Shown here piece by piece: positions 51,953 through 61,398 of a DNA stretch of 64,000 bases. Location: assembly GCF_011777505.1 (NCBI RefSeq), contig NZ_JAATJT010000001.1, forward strand, positions 620,001-684,000, given 5' to 3'. Source of the stretch: Gaetbulibacter sp. S0825. Its GTDB lineage: Bacteria; Bacteroidota; Bacteroidia; Flavobacteriales; Flavobacteriaceae. A program made the position numbers and the translations under genes. Positions within the stretch are counted from its first letter, which is position 1, and the number at the start of each line of letters is the position of its first letter. Under the pieces are notes generated by a model. That model was not told the DNA's origin, made no database searches, and was given only the letters and a program-made list of their open reading frames with translations.

Positions 51953-52963
51953 ATGACTATTTTAATTACAGGAGGAGCAGGATTTATTGGCTCTAATTTT
52001 ATTCCGTATTTTTTAGGTCAACACAAAGAAACACATATTGTGAATCTTGATAAACTCACCTATGCAGGCGAACTTTCTAATCTAAAAGACATAGAGAGCA
52101 ATGAACGTTACACCTTTGTAAAAGGAGACATTTGCGATAGAAATTTAGTTGAAAACCTATTTAACACTCATGATTTTAAAAGTGTAATTCATTTTGCTGC
52201 AGAATCTCATGTAGATAATTCTATTGAAAAACCAGACGAATTTATTAAAACCAATGTTTTAGGGACATTTAACCTTATAGACGCTGCTAAAAACCACTGG
52301 ATGGATGCTCCTTTTAAAGTAAAGGAGAACTATGAGAATTGTCGTTTTCATCATATTTCAACTGATGAGGTGTTTGGTACATTAGGAAAAACTGGATTAT
52401 TTACAGAGAATACGCCTTATGCTCCTAACAGTCCATATAGCGCTTCAAAAGCATCGTCTGATTTTGTAGTACGAAGCTATTTTCACACGTATGGATTAAA
52501 TGTAGTAACCACTAATTGTTCAAATAATTATGGGCCAAAACAACATGATGAAAAATTAATCCCAACCATTATTAGAAAAGCAATTCGAGGAGAAAACATA
52601 CCTATTTATGGAGATGGTCTAAATGTTCGTGATTGGTTGTATGTATTAGATCATTGTGTTGGTATTGATTTGGTGTTTCAAAAAGGAACATCTGGAGAGG
52701 TTTATAATATAGGGGGTAAAAACGAACGTAATAATCTTTATATTGCTCATACAATATGCAATATATTAGATGAGGTATTGCCTAATAAACTATCTTATAA
52801 AGAACAAATAGCATTTGTAAAAGATAGGCCTGGGCACGATTTTAGATATGCCATTGATGCTTCAAAAATTGAAACAGAATTGGGCTGGAAAGCATCTGAG
52901 AACTTTGAAACAGGTATTAGAAAAACTGTTAAGTGGTATTTAAAGAAATATACTAAAAATTAA
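51953..52963 (+). CDS. rmlB: dTDP-glucose 4,6-dehydratase
   Basis: RmlB converts dTDP-glucose to the 4-keto-6-deoxy sugar, step 2 of dTDP-L-rhamnose synthesis. The frame is open from 51923, but ATG 51953 gives the true start ([19 protein letters not shown]). NAD motif GGAGFIGS, then [25 protein letters not shown], and the catalytic [11 protein letters not shown] (Tyr-x3-Lys) are intact; 336 residues is normal. It starts two bases after the Wzz-like gene stop. Confidence 0.97.
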   Translation: MTILITGGAGFIGSNFIPYFLGQHKETHIVNLDKLTYAGELSNLKDIESNERYTFVKGDICDRNLVENLFNTHDFKSVIHFAAESHVDNSIEKPDEFIKTNVLGTFNLIDAAKNHWMDAPFKVKENYENCRFHHISTDEVFGTLGKTGLFTENTPYAPNSPYSASKASSDFVVRSYFHTYGLNVVTTNCSNNYGPKQHDEKLIPTIIRKAIRGENIPIYGDGLNVRDWLYVLDHCVGIDLVFQKGTSGEVYNIGGKNERNNLYIAHTICNILDEVLPNKLSYKEQIAFVKDRPGHDFRYAIDASKIETELGWKASENFETGIRKTVKWYLKKYTKN

Positions 52964-52966
52964 ATT

Positions 52967-53002
52967 TTAATAGATTCCTGTGTTCACAGGAAATAGATAT
53001 GA
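52967..53002 (+). promoter_or_regulatory. Hairpin covering the rmlA ribosome-binding site
   Basis: TTCCTGTG (52975-52982) pairs perfectly with CACAGGAA (52985-52992). The AGGAA lies six bases before the rmlA ATG (52999), so the SD-like site is sequestered when the hairpin forms. Flanks TTAATAGATTCCT and TAGATATGA match those of the rnr leader at 22088-22121. Confidence 0.5.
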
Positions 53003-53856
53003 AAGGCATTATACTTGCAGGAGGCTCAGGAACTAGATTGTATCCGCTTACCAAAGCGGTGAGTAAACAATTGATGCCTGTTTACGACAAGCCCATGATT
53101 TATTACCCTTTAAGCATACTAATGTCCGCGGGAATAAAAGAGATACTTATTATCTCTACACCAATTGATCTTCCTAAATTTAAAGAACTACTTGGTGATG
53201 GGAGAGATTATGGCTGTCGTTTTGAATACGCCATTCAAAATGAACCAAATGGTTTAGCCGAAGCTTTTTTAATTGGCGAATCTTTTATAGGTAATGACAA
53301 AGTTGCTTTAATTTTAGGAGATAATATTTTTTATGGTTCAGGTTTAGCCCAGTTATTAGAAACCAATAACAACCCTAATGGAGGCGTTATTTTTGCTTAT
53401 CATGTTCAAGACCCTCAAAGATATGGTGTAGTAGAATTTGATAGCAGTAATAAAGCAATTTCAATTGAAGAAAAACCAGAAAAACCAAAATCAAATTTTG
53501 CTGTTCCTGGAATTTATTTTTATGATAATAATGTCGTAGAGATTGCTAAAAATATTCAACCTAGTCATAGAGGAGAGCTTGAAATTACCGATGTTAATAA
53601 AGCATATTTAAAACAAGGAAAACTCAATGTGCAAATCCTCGATAAAGGCACCGCTTGGTTAGACACAGGAACTTTCAATTCTTTAATGCAGGCCTCACAA
53701 TTTGTTCAGGTTATAGAAGAACGACAAGGTTTAAAAATTGGTTGTATTGAAGAAACAGCCTTTAAACAAGGCTTTATCAATAAAGAAGAGTTACTTAAAT
53801 TAGCACAGCCATTACTTAAAAGTGGTTATGGAAAATATCTTGAACAGCTGGTATAA
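52999..53856 (+). CDS. rmlA: Glucose-1-phosphate thymidylyltransferase
   Basis: RmlA makes dTDP-glucose, step 1 of the rhamnose pathway. The 285-residue protein has the nucleotidyltransferase signature [21 protein letters not shown] (Gly/Arg loop), [26 protein letters not shown] and [11 protein letters not shown]. Length and motifs are complete. A hairpin in the 35-base gap after rmlB covers its SD-like site, so its translation may be lower than that of rmlB. Confidence 0.97.
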   Translation: MKGIILAGGSGTRLYPLTKAVSKQLMPVYDKPMIYYPLSILMSAGIKEILIISTPIDLPKFKELLGDGRDYGCRFEYAIQNEPNGLAEAFLIGESFIGNDKVALILGDNIFYGSGLAQLLETNNNPNGGVIFAYHVQDPQRYGVVEFDSSNKAISIEEKPEKPKSNFAVPGIYFYDNNVVEIAKNIQPSHRGELEITDVNKAYLKQGKLNVQILDKGTAWLDTGTFNSLMQASQFVQVIEERQGLKIGCIEETAFKQGFINKEELLKLAQPLLKSGYGKYLEQLV

Positions 53857-53857
53857 C

Positions 53858-54403
53858 ATGAATACAGAAGAAACACATTTAAAAGGGTGCTTTGTAATCT
53901 CTCCTAAACTACATCATGATGACAGAGGTTTCTTTTTCGAAAGCTATAACAAGAAGGATTTTGAAAAGGCTATTGGCCAAACAGTAAATTTTGTACAAGA
54001 CAATCATTCCGTATCCAATAAAGGTGTTTTGAGAGGCTTACATTTTCAAACAGGCGATTTTGCACAAGCAAAGCTACTTCGAGTTATAAAAGGAAGTGTA
54101 CTAGATGTTTGTGTAGACATAAGACCAAACTCTTACACTTTCGGACAATATTTTTCGATTATTTTGGACAATATTGATCACAAACAACTATTTATTCCTA
54201 GAGGGTTTGCTCACGGGTTTCTAGTATTAGAAGATGATACTATTTTCAATTACAAATGCGATAATTATTATAGTAAAAATCATGAATCTGGGTTATTGTT
54301 TAACGATCCAGCGTTACAAATAGATTGGAATTTCCCATTGAACAATATCATTTTATCAGAAAAAGACAAGCAACTTCCAACATTTGAAAGTCTATTAAAA
54401 TGA
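53858..54403 (+). CDS. rmlC: dTDP-4-dehydrorhamnose 3,5-epimerase
   Basis: RmlC epimerises C3 and C5 of the keto sugar. From ATG 53858 (the open frame extends to 53822, inside rmlA) the 181-residue protein shows DDRGFFFESYNKKDF, FVQDNHSVSNKGVLRGLHFQ (His-Arg-Gly active site), VLDVCVDIR and LFIPRGFAHGFLVL. All match the family. Its last bases overlap the rmlD start (ATGA). Confidence 0.96.
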   Translation: MNTEETHLKGCFVISPKLHHDDRGFFFESYNKKDFEKAIGQTVNFVQDNHSVSNKGVLRGLHFQTGDFAQAKLLRVIKGSVLDVCVDIRPNSYTFGQYFSIILDNIDHKQLFIPRGFAHGFLVLEDDTIFNYKCDNYYSKNHESGLLFNDPALQIDWNFPLNNIILSEKDKQLPTFESLLK

Positions 54404-55191
54404 GTATAAACGTTTTGGTTACTGGCGCCAATGGGCAATTAGCAAAAACGCTTCAAAAACTTTATAAAAATAATGAAGACCATATCGAATTCACTTTTGT
54501 CACAAAAAAAGAATTAGATATTACAGATATTCAACAAGTTCAAAACTACTTTTCAAATAACACCTTTCATTATTGCATAAACTGCGCTGCTTACACCAAT
54601 GTAGAACAAGCTGAAAAAGCATCAGAGATAGCTTTTAAAGTAAATGCTGAAGCGGTTAAAAACTTAGCAGAAACTTGTAAAAAAGCTAATACCATTTTGA
54701 TTCACATATCAACGGACTATGTGTTTGATGGTGAAAAACATAAACCTTACACTATAGAAGATATTCCTAATCCTATTAATGAATATGGAAAATCAAAATT
54801 ATTGGGCGAACAATATATTGAAGAAACCTTAGAGCACTATTTTATAATTAGAACCTCTTGGTTGTATTCAAAAGAATTTGGACATAATTTCTACAGAACT
54901 ATTTTGAATAAGTCCAAAACAGAAAAGGAACTATGTATTACCGATGCACAGACAGGTTGTCCTACAGATACGGTCAATTTATCTATATTTATCAATAAAC
55001 TCATTTATGAGCAATCAAAAGACTTTGGCATCAAGCATTTTTGTGATACTAAAGCAATGACTTGGTTCGATTTTGCCCAACAAATTTTAAAAGAGAATGG
55101 CTTGGAAAATAAAATAAAACTTGTTAAAGCAAAGAAATACCCTACTTTTGCAAGGAGACCCAAGAACTCTATTTTATTAAATAATAACTAA
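54400..55191 (+). CDS. rmlD: dTDP-4-dehydrorhamnose reductase, C-terminally shortened
   Basis: RmlD reduces the keto sugar to dTDP-L-rhamnose. NVLVTGANGQLAKTLQ (NAD motif), NCAAYTNVEQAEK, ISTDYVFDGEKHKPY, NEYGKSKLLGEQ (Tyr-x3-Lys) and IIRTSWLYSKEFGHNF are all present. The frame stops just after YPTFARRPKNSILLN, 263 residues in all; E. coli RmlD (299) has about 30 more residues after the same RRPxNS motif, forming the last helix. The pseB gene starts seven bases later. The missing tail may weaken or unfold the enzyme, or mark a recombination join. Confidence 0.92.
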   Translation: MSINVLVTGANGQLAKTLQKLYKNNEDHIEFTFVTKKELDITDIQQVQNYFSNNTFHYCINCAAYTNVEQAEKASEIAFKVNAEAVKNLAETCKKANTILIHISTDYVFDGEKHKPYTIEDIPNPINEYGKSKLLGEQYIEETLEHYFIIRTSWLYSKEFGHNFYRTILNKSKTEKELCITDAQTGCPTDTVNLSIFINKLIYEQSKDFGIKHFCDTKAMTWFDFAQQILKENGLENKIKLVKAKKYPTFARRPKNSILLNNN

Positions 55192-55198
55192 AAGACTT

Positions 55199-56218
55199 AT
55201 GTTTGATTTAAAAGGAAAATCTTTACTAATCACAGGAGGAACTGGTTCCTTAGGAAAAGCCTTAACCAAGCACATATTAAGTAAGCATCCAGAAATCAAG
55301 AAATTGGTCATTTTTTCAAGAGATGAACAAAAACAATTTCAAATGGCTCAAGAATTTCCAATTACTGAATTCCCTCAAATACGGTTTTTTATTGGAGATG
55401 TTAGAGATAAAGAACGCTTAGTAAGAGCTTTTCAACATATTGATTATGTGATTCATGCAGCCGCAATGAAACATGTTCATATTGCTGAGTATAACCCAGA
55501 TGAATGTATAAAAACTAATATAGGAGGCGCCGAAAATGTGGTTGATGCTTGTTTTAAAACAAAAGTTACTAGAGTAGTTGCACTATCTACCGATAAAGCT
55601 TGTGCACCAATTAACCTTTATGGGGCAACTAAATTGACTTCAGATAAGTTATTTATAGCTGCTAACAATATTAAAGGAGAAAATCCAATTAGATTCTCTG
55701 TTGTGAGATATGGCAACGTTATGGGCTCCAATGGATCTGTAATCCCATTTTTTATAAATAAAAAGAAAGAAGAAGGCAAACTACCAATTACCGACCCCAA
55801 CATGACGCGCTTTAATATTTCTCTTCAAGGCGGTGTCGATATGGTCATGCACGCACTTGAGCATGCTTGGGGAGGCGAATTATTTGTACCTAAAATCCCA
55901 TCATATAAAATCATGGATGTTGCCAACGCCATTGGCCCTGAATGTGAAAAACCTGTTGTTGGAATTAGGCCAGGAGAGAAAGTACATGAAGAAATGATTA
56001 CACCTTCAGACTCTTTTTACACTTACGATTTAGGAAAGTATTACACTATTCTGCCAGCAACTCATATGTGGAAGCTTGAGGATTACCTATCAAAATTCAA
56101 AGCTAAAAAAGTACCGTTAGGGTTTAGCTATAACTCTGGAGAGAACAGTGATTGGGAAACCGTTGAAACCCTTAGAAAGCTAATTAAGGAGCATGTCGAT
56201 TCTAATTTCAAAGTATAA
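55199..56218 (+). CDS. pseB: UDP-N-acetylglucosamine 4,6-dehydratase (inverting)
   Basis: PseB makes the 4-keto-6-deoxy-L-arabino sugar, the first step of pseudaminic acid synthesis. The 339-residue protein shows KSLLITGGTGSLGKALTKH (NAD motif), FSRDEQKQFQM, HAAAMKHVHIAEYNP (the AAAxKxV motif of the inverting group), and ALSTDKACAPINLYGATK with catalytic Tyr and Lys. Its stop overlaps the pseC start by one base (TAATG), so the two are coupled. Confidence 0.95.
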   Translation: MFDLKGKSLLITGGTGSLGKALTKHILSKHPEIKKLVIFSRDEQKQFQMAQEFPITEFPQIRFFIGDVRDKERLVRAFQHIDYVIHAAAMKHVHIAEYNPDECIKTNIGGAENVVDACFKTKVTRVVALSTDKACAPINLYGATKLTSDKLFIAANNIKGENPIRFSVVRYGNVMGSNGSVIPFFINKKKEEGKLPITDPNMTRFNISLQGGVDMVMHALEHAWGGELFVPKIPSYKIMDVANAIGPECEKPVVGIRPGEKVHEEMITPSDSFYTYDLGKYYTILPATHMWKLEDYLSKFKAKKVPLGFSYNSGENSDWETVETLRKLIKEHVDSNFKV

Positions 56219-57363
56219 TGAAAGCTATACCTTACGGAAGACAGCATATTGACCAAACAGATATTGATGCTGTTGTCTCAACATTACAAGCAGATTTTCT
56301 GACTCAAGGACCAAAAGTTCAAGAATTTGAAAATAAATTTGCTGACTATGTGGGCTCTAAATATGCAGTAGCAGTAAACAATGCCACTTCAGGATTACAT
56401 TTAGCTGTTTTAGCTCTTGGCTTAAAAGAAGGAGAACGCGTTATAACAACCCCTATTACTTTTGCCGCCTCTGCTAACTGTGTTAGATATGCAGGAGGTG
56501 AAGTTTGGTTTGCCGATATTGACCCAGACACGTATTTACTTTCAATAGAAAGCACAAAAAAACTCATAAATAGTAAACCTAAAGGGTTTTTTAAAGGAAT
56601 TATTCCAGTGGATTTTGCTGGACTTCCAGTAAACTTAGAAGCTTTTAGGGATTTAGCAAACGAACACGATTTATGGATAATTGAAGATGCTTGTCATGCT
56701 CCTGGAGGTTACTTCTCAGACTCAAAAGGCGTAAAACAAATGTGTGGCAATGGTAATTATGCCGATATAGGTATATTTTCATTTCATCCAGTAAAACATA
56801 TTGCTTGTGGTGAAGGCGGAATGATAACCACCAATTCTGAAAAACTTTATAAGAGACTTTCATCTTTAAGAACACACGGTATTACTAAAGAAGATATGGC
56901 AGAAAACCACGGTGGATGGTTTTACGAAATGCAAGAATTAGGGTATAACTATAGATTAACAGACATTCAATCGGCTTTAGGAATTACACAACTTACAAAA
57001 AACAAAGCTGGTGTAGCCAGGAGAAATGACATAGCAAACAATTACAAGCAAGCTTTTAACGGAAAAGTAAAGTTCCAAAGCTTACCAGATGGAAATTTAA
57101 ATGCACACCATTTGTTTGTTGTTGAAGTTGATGATAGAAAAGGGCTTTATGACTTTTTAAGAACACATCATATTTATGCACAGATACACTATATTCCTGT
57201 ACACACCTTACCTTATTATAAAGAAATAGGTTATGGAAGTACAGATTTAAGCAAATCAGAAAACTATTATTCTAGGTGTATAAGTTTGCCAATGTATCCA
57301 ACACTAAGTAATGAAGAACAAGGCTTTGTTATAGAGAAAGTATTAAAGTTTGTTAATGGTTAA
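56218..57363 (+). CDS. pseC: UDP-4-amino-4,6-dideoxy-N-acetyl-beta-L-altrosamine transaminase
   Basis: PseC is a DegT/DnrJ-family PLP enzyme that adds the C4 amino group. The 381-residue protein shows IPYGRQHIDQTDIDAVVSTL, AVAVNNATSGLHLAVLALG, VDFAGLPVNLEA, WIIEDACHAPGG, and the PLP lysine in FSFHPVKHIACGEGGMI. All fit PseC/FlmB. The next gene overlaps its end by eight bases. Confidence 0.95.
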   Translation: MKAIPYGRQHIDQTDIDAVVSTLQADFLTQGPKVQEFENKFADYVGSKYAVAVNNATSGLHLAVLALGLKEGERVITTPITFAASANCVRYAGGEVWFADIDPDTYLLSIESTKKLINSKPKGFFKGIIPVDFAGLPVNLEAFRDLANEHDLWIIEDACHAPGGYFSDSKGVKQMCGNGNYADIGIFSFHPVKHIACGEGGMITTNSEKLYKRLSSLRTHGITKEDMAENHGGWFYEMQELGYNYRLTDIQSALGITQLTKNKAGVARRNDIANNYKQAFNGKVKFQSLPDGNLNAHHLFVVEVDDRKGLYDFLRTHHIYAQIHYIPVHTLPYYKEIGYGSTDLSKSENYYSRCISLPMYPTLSNEEQGFVIEKVLKFVNG

Positions 57364-58231
57364 TAAATTAATATTAGGAACTGCCCAATTAGGTCTAGAT
57401 TATGGGATTAATAATCAACTAGGGAAACCCTCAATAGAACAATCATTTGAGATTTTAAATACTGCTTTCGAAAATGGTATTAGGATACTAGATACTGCTG
57501 AGGCTTATGGGAATTCGACAGAAATCATAGGTAGATTTACTAAAGAATATCCTAAAAAAAAGTTCAAGATCATTAGTAAATTAGCAACTACCGCAGATTT
57601 ATCCAAAAAAGACCTATCCACTCATATTACTGAGAGTTGTCACATATTAAATATTGATCAATTTCATGGATACATGTTTCATAATTATAGTAGCTTCAAA
57701 CAAAACATTAATCTATATGATGAATTGTTAACCCTAAAGTCTAAAGGATTAATATTAAACACTGGGATTTCACTTTACACTAATGAAGAACTCCTTGATA
57801 TTATTGAAAATTTTAATAATTTTGATTTTATTCAAATTCCGTTTAATTTACTAGATAACCACTTAAGAAGAAACGCACTGATTTTAAAGGCTAAAGAAAA
57901 AGATATTGCAATACACACAAGATCAACGTTTTTGCAAGGCTTGTTTTTTATGGATTCATCGGCATTACCAGATCGATTAACGCCTTTAAAACAGTATCTT
58001 CAAGAATTAGAAAAAATAAAGGCTGATAATAATTTAACTACAGAAGTTCTTGCGCTTCAATATGTAGTACAGAAAAATTATATTGACCAGATTTTAATTG
58101 GAGTGGAAACACCTCAACATGTAATTGACAATGTAGCTCTATGTAAAGCTCATGCTAAAATACCTCATGATTGTATTGATAAAATTAACGTTATTGAGAC
58201 GGTCTTGTTAAACCCATCTAATTGGAGCTAA
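57356..58231 (+). CDS. Aldo/keto reductase in the pse cluster
   Basis: From ATG 57356 (the open frame begins at TTG 57350) the 291-residue protein has KLILGTAQLGLDYGINNQ, ILDTAEAYGNSTEIIG (catalytic Asp and Tyr), KIISKLAT (catalytic Lys) and GYMFHNYSS (catalytic His), the AKR tetrad. It overlaps pseC by eight bases. AKRs of this sort recur in pse and leg clusters but have no fixed step in the textbook pathway; it may act on a modified sugar or make a precursor of a side group. Confidence 0.85.
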   Translation: MVNKLILGTAQLGLDYGINNQLGKPSIEQSFEILNTAFENGIRILDTAEAYGNSTEIIGRFTKEYPKKKFKIISKLATTADLSKKDLSTHITESCHILNIDQFHGYMFHNYSSFKQNINLYDELLTLKSKGLILNTGISLYTNEELLDIIENFNNFDFIQIPFNLLDNHLRRNALILKAKEKDIAIHTRSTFLQGLFFMDSSALPDRLTPLKQYLQELEKIKADNNLTTEVLALQYVVQKNYIDQILIGVETPQHVIDNVALCKAHAKIPHDCIDKINVIETVLLNPSNWS

Positions 58232-58314
58232 ATTTAAAATCGAAACAAAAAAACTAGTTATAAGCACTTGTCAGTAAAAAAAACTCCTTAATTTAAAGAC
58301 AAAATAGATTTATC

Positions 58315-59289
58315 ATGAAAAGCATAGTACTTCTAGGTCATGGAGTCGGAGTTAAATTCGTTATAGATTCCTTATTAAAAAACAATAAGAATTATCGTGT
58401 TATAGCGGTATTTACGCACCCTTTTAAAGAACATAAAAGAGATTTGGAATTGATTGAAAGGCGGAAAGATATTTATGGAGAATATGCATATAATGTATTT
58501 AATTTAAAACAGGATTATGATATTGATGTGCATGAATCTGATAATATTAACACCCTTGAAACAGTTTCAAAAATCAAAAGCTATAATCCAGCATACATTA
58601 TTAGTATAGGATGTAGAAATATTTTGAAAGTTGATTTTCTGAGAGAATTCCCTCAAAAAGTATTAAACATTCACACAACACCATTACCTACCTATAGAGG
58701 AGCAGCCAGCGACTCTTGGATGATTCTAAACAATGAATTGGGTAAAGAGAAATATGGTTGTATGCATTATATTGATTCTGGGATTGATACTGGAGATATT
58801 ATTGCCAAATCATATTATACCATACCAAAAAAATCTTATCCCATTGATGTATTTAAATCAAGAATGGATGTGTTTCACGACATCATAATAAAAGGAATAA
58901 CCAATCTAGAAGACCCTAACTTTATCCCTGAAAAACAAGACTCAAGCAGATCAACAACTTTTCCAAGGCTTTATACACCTAAAGATGGTCATATCGATTT
59001 CAATAGCTATTCAGGAGATGAATTAATTCGTTTTATACTCGCTTTTGGCTACCCTTTTGAGGGCGCATTTTGTTTTTTAGAAGATCAAAAGATTAATATT
59101 TTGGATGCTGAATTTTGTAGCGACCTTAGTTTTCATTCTTTTTCACATGGATTAATTTTTGGTAAAAACGAAAACAACGAATACAAAGTTAGTGTTAAAG
59201 GTGGCTACATAATTGTGAAGAAGGTTGAAATTAATGGAGTGTTTACAAAACAATCTAAAGTATTTAGACTAGGAAAATATTTAAAGTAA
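58315..59289 (+). CDS. Formyltransferase-family enzyme (probable sugar N-formyltransferase)
   Basis: The 324-residue protein resembles the Fmt/PurN fold: catalytic Asn118, His120 and Asp158 appear in LNIHTTPLPTYRGAASDSW and YIDSGIDTGDII. The C-terminal part (about 225-324) resembles the Fmt C-terminal OB-like domain (LIRFILAFGYPFEGAFCFL). Context in a pse cluster suggests it puts a formyl group on an amino sugar rather than on methionyl-tRNA. The 83-base gap before it has no recognised promoter. Confidence 0.78.
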   Translation: MKSIVLLGHGVGVKFVIDSLLKNNKNYRVIAVFTHPFKEHKRDLELIERRKDIYGEYAYNVFNLKQDYDIDVHESDNINTLETVSKIKSYNPAYIISIGCRNILKVDFLREFPQKVLNIHTTPLPTYRGAASDSWMILNNELGKEKYGCMHYIDSGIDTGDIIAKSYYTIPKKSYPIDVFKSRMDVFHDIIIKGITNLEDPNFIPEKQDSSRSTTFPRLYTPKDGHIDFNSYSGDELIRFILAFGYPFEGAFCFLEDQKINILDAEFCSDLSFHSFSHGLIFGKNENNEYKVSVKGGYIIVKKVEINGVFTKQSKVFRLGKYLK

Positions 59290-60054
59290 ATGAAAGTAGT
59301 TGTAGTCACACAGGCAAGATCAGGATCCACGCGTTTGCCAAATAAAGTCTTATTAAAGATTGAAGGTAAAACATTATTGCAAATTCATATCGATAGGATA
59401 AAGCAAGCAACACAAGTGGATGATATTTTCATAGCAACAACAACTGAAATAGAAGATGATATTATTGCTAATCTTGCAGAGGGCTTAGAAGTAAAATATC
59501 ATAGAGGAAGTGAAAATGATGTGTTAGATAGGTTTTACAAAACTGTAAAAGATATTAAACCAGATTTTATTGTAAGACTTACTTCAGATTGTCCACTTAT
59601 AGACCCTCAACTATTAGATGAGGTTATCATTAAGGCCAAGGAAGAAGATTTAGATTATTATGCTAATATCATTAAAGAGCTTTATCCAGACGGTCAAGAT
59701 ATAGAGGTATTTAAGTTTTCTGCCTTAGAAAAAGCATGGAGAGAGACCAATTTAAAATCAGATCGAGAACACGTGACACCTTATATTAGGAATAACTCTT
59801 CCTATTTAGGAGGTACGATGTTTAAATCTAATAACCATGGTTTAGAACAAAATTATAATCATGTGCGATTAACTGTTGATGAACCTCAAGATTTTGAAGT
59901 TATAAAAAAGATAATTGAAGACCTTGATTTAGATAAAGACTGGAAAACTTATGCAGATTATTATTTGAACAATCCTGAAATTAAAGTACTTAACGATAAA
60001 ATCACGAGAAACGAAGGCTATCAAAAATCTATCGATCAAGACAAAAACAATTAG
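59290..60054 (+). CDS. SpsF-like cytidylyltransferase (CMP-pseudaminate synthase role)
   Basis: The 254-residue protein has the CTP-binding VVVTQARSGSTRLPNKVLLK (ARxGSxRLPxK), LLQIHIDRIKQA, HRGSENDVLDRFYK and FIVRLTSDCPLIDP. This is the SpsF/glycosyltransferase-like branch of CMP-sialate synthases. In this cluster it takes the place of PseF, activating pseudaminic acid to the CMP sugar. Starts directly after the formyltransferase stop. Confidence 0.85.
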   Translation: MKVVVVTQARSGSTRLPNKVLLKIEGKTLLQIHIDRIKQATQVDDIFIATTTEIEDDIIANLAEGLEVKYHRGSENDVLDRFYKTVKDIKPDFIVRLTSDCPLIDPQLLDEVIIKAKEEDLDYYANIIKELYPDGQDIEVFKFSALEKAWRETNLKSDREHVTPYIRNNSSYLGGTMFKSNNHGLEQNYNHVRLTVDEPQDFEVIKKIIEDLDLDKDWKTYADYYLNNPEIKVLNDKITRNEGYQKSIDQDKNN

Positions 60055-60084
60055 TAACTTTACAGATAGTATTATTATTTGAAT

Positions 60085-61398
60085 ATGAGCAAAAGAACAG
60101 GCCAAAATCTTTACAAAAAAGCAAAAACATTAATTCCAGGAGGAACCATGTTGCTTTCAAAACGACCAGAAATGTTTTTACCAGATAACTGGCCGTCTTA
60201 TTTTTCAAAAGCAAAGGGGTGCAAAGTTTGGGATCTTGATGGTAACGAATACACAGATATGTGTATTATGGGCATAGGCACTAACACCTTGGGTTATGGC
60301 AATGATGAAGTAGATAATGCCGTTATCGAAACAGTAAAAAAAGGAAACATGAGCACCTTTAATTGCCCAGAAGAAGTTGCGCTAGCCGAAAAATTAGTAG
60401 AACTCAACCCTTGGGCAGATATGGTTCGATTTGCTAGAAGTGGTGGAGAAGCCAATTCTATCGCTATCAGAATTGCTAGAGCTGCTTCAGGAAAAGATAA
60501 AGTTGCTATTTGTGGGTATCATGGTTGGCATGATTGGTATCTTTCAGCAAATCATAATAAGGGCGACGAATTATCAAGTCATTTATTATCTGGATTAAAT
60601 CCTAATGGTGTTCCTAAAAACTTAAAGAATACAGTATATCCTTTTCATTATAATGATTTTGAAGAACTACTCGAAATCGTCACCAGCAATGATATTGGTG
60701 TTATAAAAATGGAAGTGATGCGAAATTTTGGACCTGAAGATAATTTTTTACAGAAAGTTAGAGACTTAGCAACTCAGCGAAATATTGTATTAATTTTTGA
60801 TGAATGCACCTCAGGGTTTAGAGAAACTTATGGTGGTATTTATAAGAAATATGGTGTCGAACCAGATATGGCAATGTACGGAAAAACTATTGGTAATGGT
60901 TATGCTCTAACGGCTGTTGTGGGCAAAAAAGCAGTCATGGAAGCGGCTCAAACCTCTTTTATAAGCAGTACTTTTTGGACCGAACGAATTGGCCCTACAG
61001 CCGCACTAAAGACCTTAGAAGTAATGCAAAACATGAAATCATGGGATATCATTACTGCTCAAGGAAAAAAAATACAAAGTCAATGGAAGTCTTTAGCAGA
61101 AACGCACAATATAGAAATTATGGTATCAGGTATGCCAGCACTAAGCACCTATAGTTTCAGTAGCGATAATGCAATGGCTTATAAAACATTTGTAGCTCAA
61201 GAAATGCTTAAAAAAGGGTTTTTAGCGAGCACAAATTTTTATGCATGTACAGAGCACAAAGACGATAACATAGCTGATTATTTTGATGCATTAGAAGGGG
61301 TTTACAAGATGATTTCAGATTGTGAAAAAGGTCATAAAAATATTCATGATTTATTAGAGGGACCTGTATGCCATTCGGGGTTTAAACGGTTAAATTAA
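60085..61398 (+). CDS. Class III PLP aminotransferase (glutamate-1-semialdehyde-aminomutase-like)
   Basis: The start is set at ATG 60085; the open frame reaches a TTG at 60079. The 437-residue protein shows YKKAKTLIPGGTMLLSKRP, SGGEANSIAIRIARAASG, ICGYHGWHDWY, IFDECTSGFRE (PLP Asp) and AMYGKTIGNGYALTAV with the PLP lysine. The fold is that of GSA aminomutase, but hemL is not expected here; similar genes lie in many pse clusters with no proven step. It is probably involved in a side-group or an alternative amino sugar. Confidence 0.85.
   Translation: MSKRTGQNLYKKAKTLIPGGTMLLSKRPEMFLPDNWPSYFSKAKGCKVWDLDGNEYTDMCIMGIGTNTLGYGNDEVDNAVIETVKKGNMSTFNCPEEVALAEKLVELNPWADMVRFARSGGEANSIAIRIARAASGKDKVAICGYHGWHDWYLSANHNKGDELSSHLLSGLNPNGVPKNLKNTVYPFHYNDFEELLEIVTSNDIGVIKMEVMRNFGPEDNFLQKVRDLATQRNIVLIFDECTSGFRETYGGIYKKYGVEPDMAMYGKTIGNGYALTAVVGKKAVMEAAQTSFISSTFWTERIGPTAALKTLEVMQNMKSWDIITAQGKKIQSQWKSLAETHNIEIMVSGMPALSTYSFSSDNAMAYKTFVAQEMLKKGFLASTNFYACTEHKDDNIADYFDALEGVYKMISDCEKGHKNIHDLLEGPVCHSGFKRLN

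Noticed and set aside
55191-55199. A frameshift as the cause of the short rmlD
   Set aside because: Only seven bases separate the stop from pseB, and no alternative frame there encodes the missing helix, so a deletion or module join is likelier.
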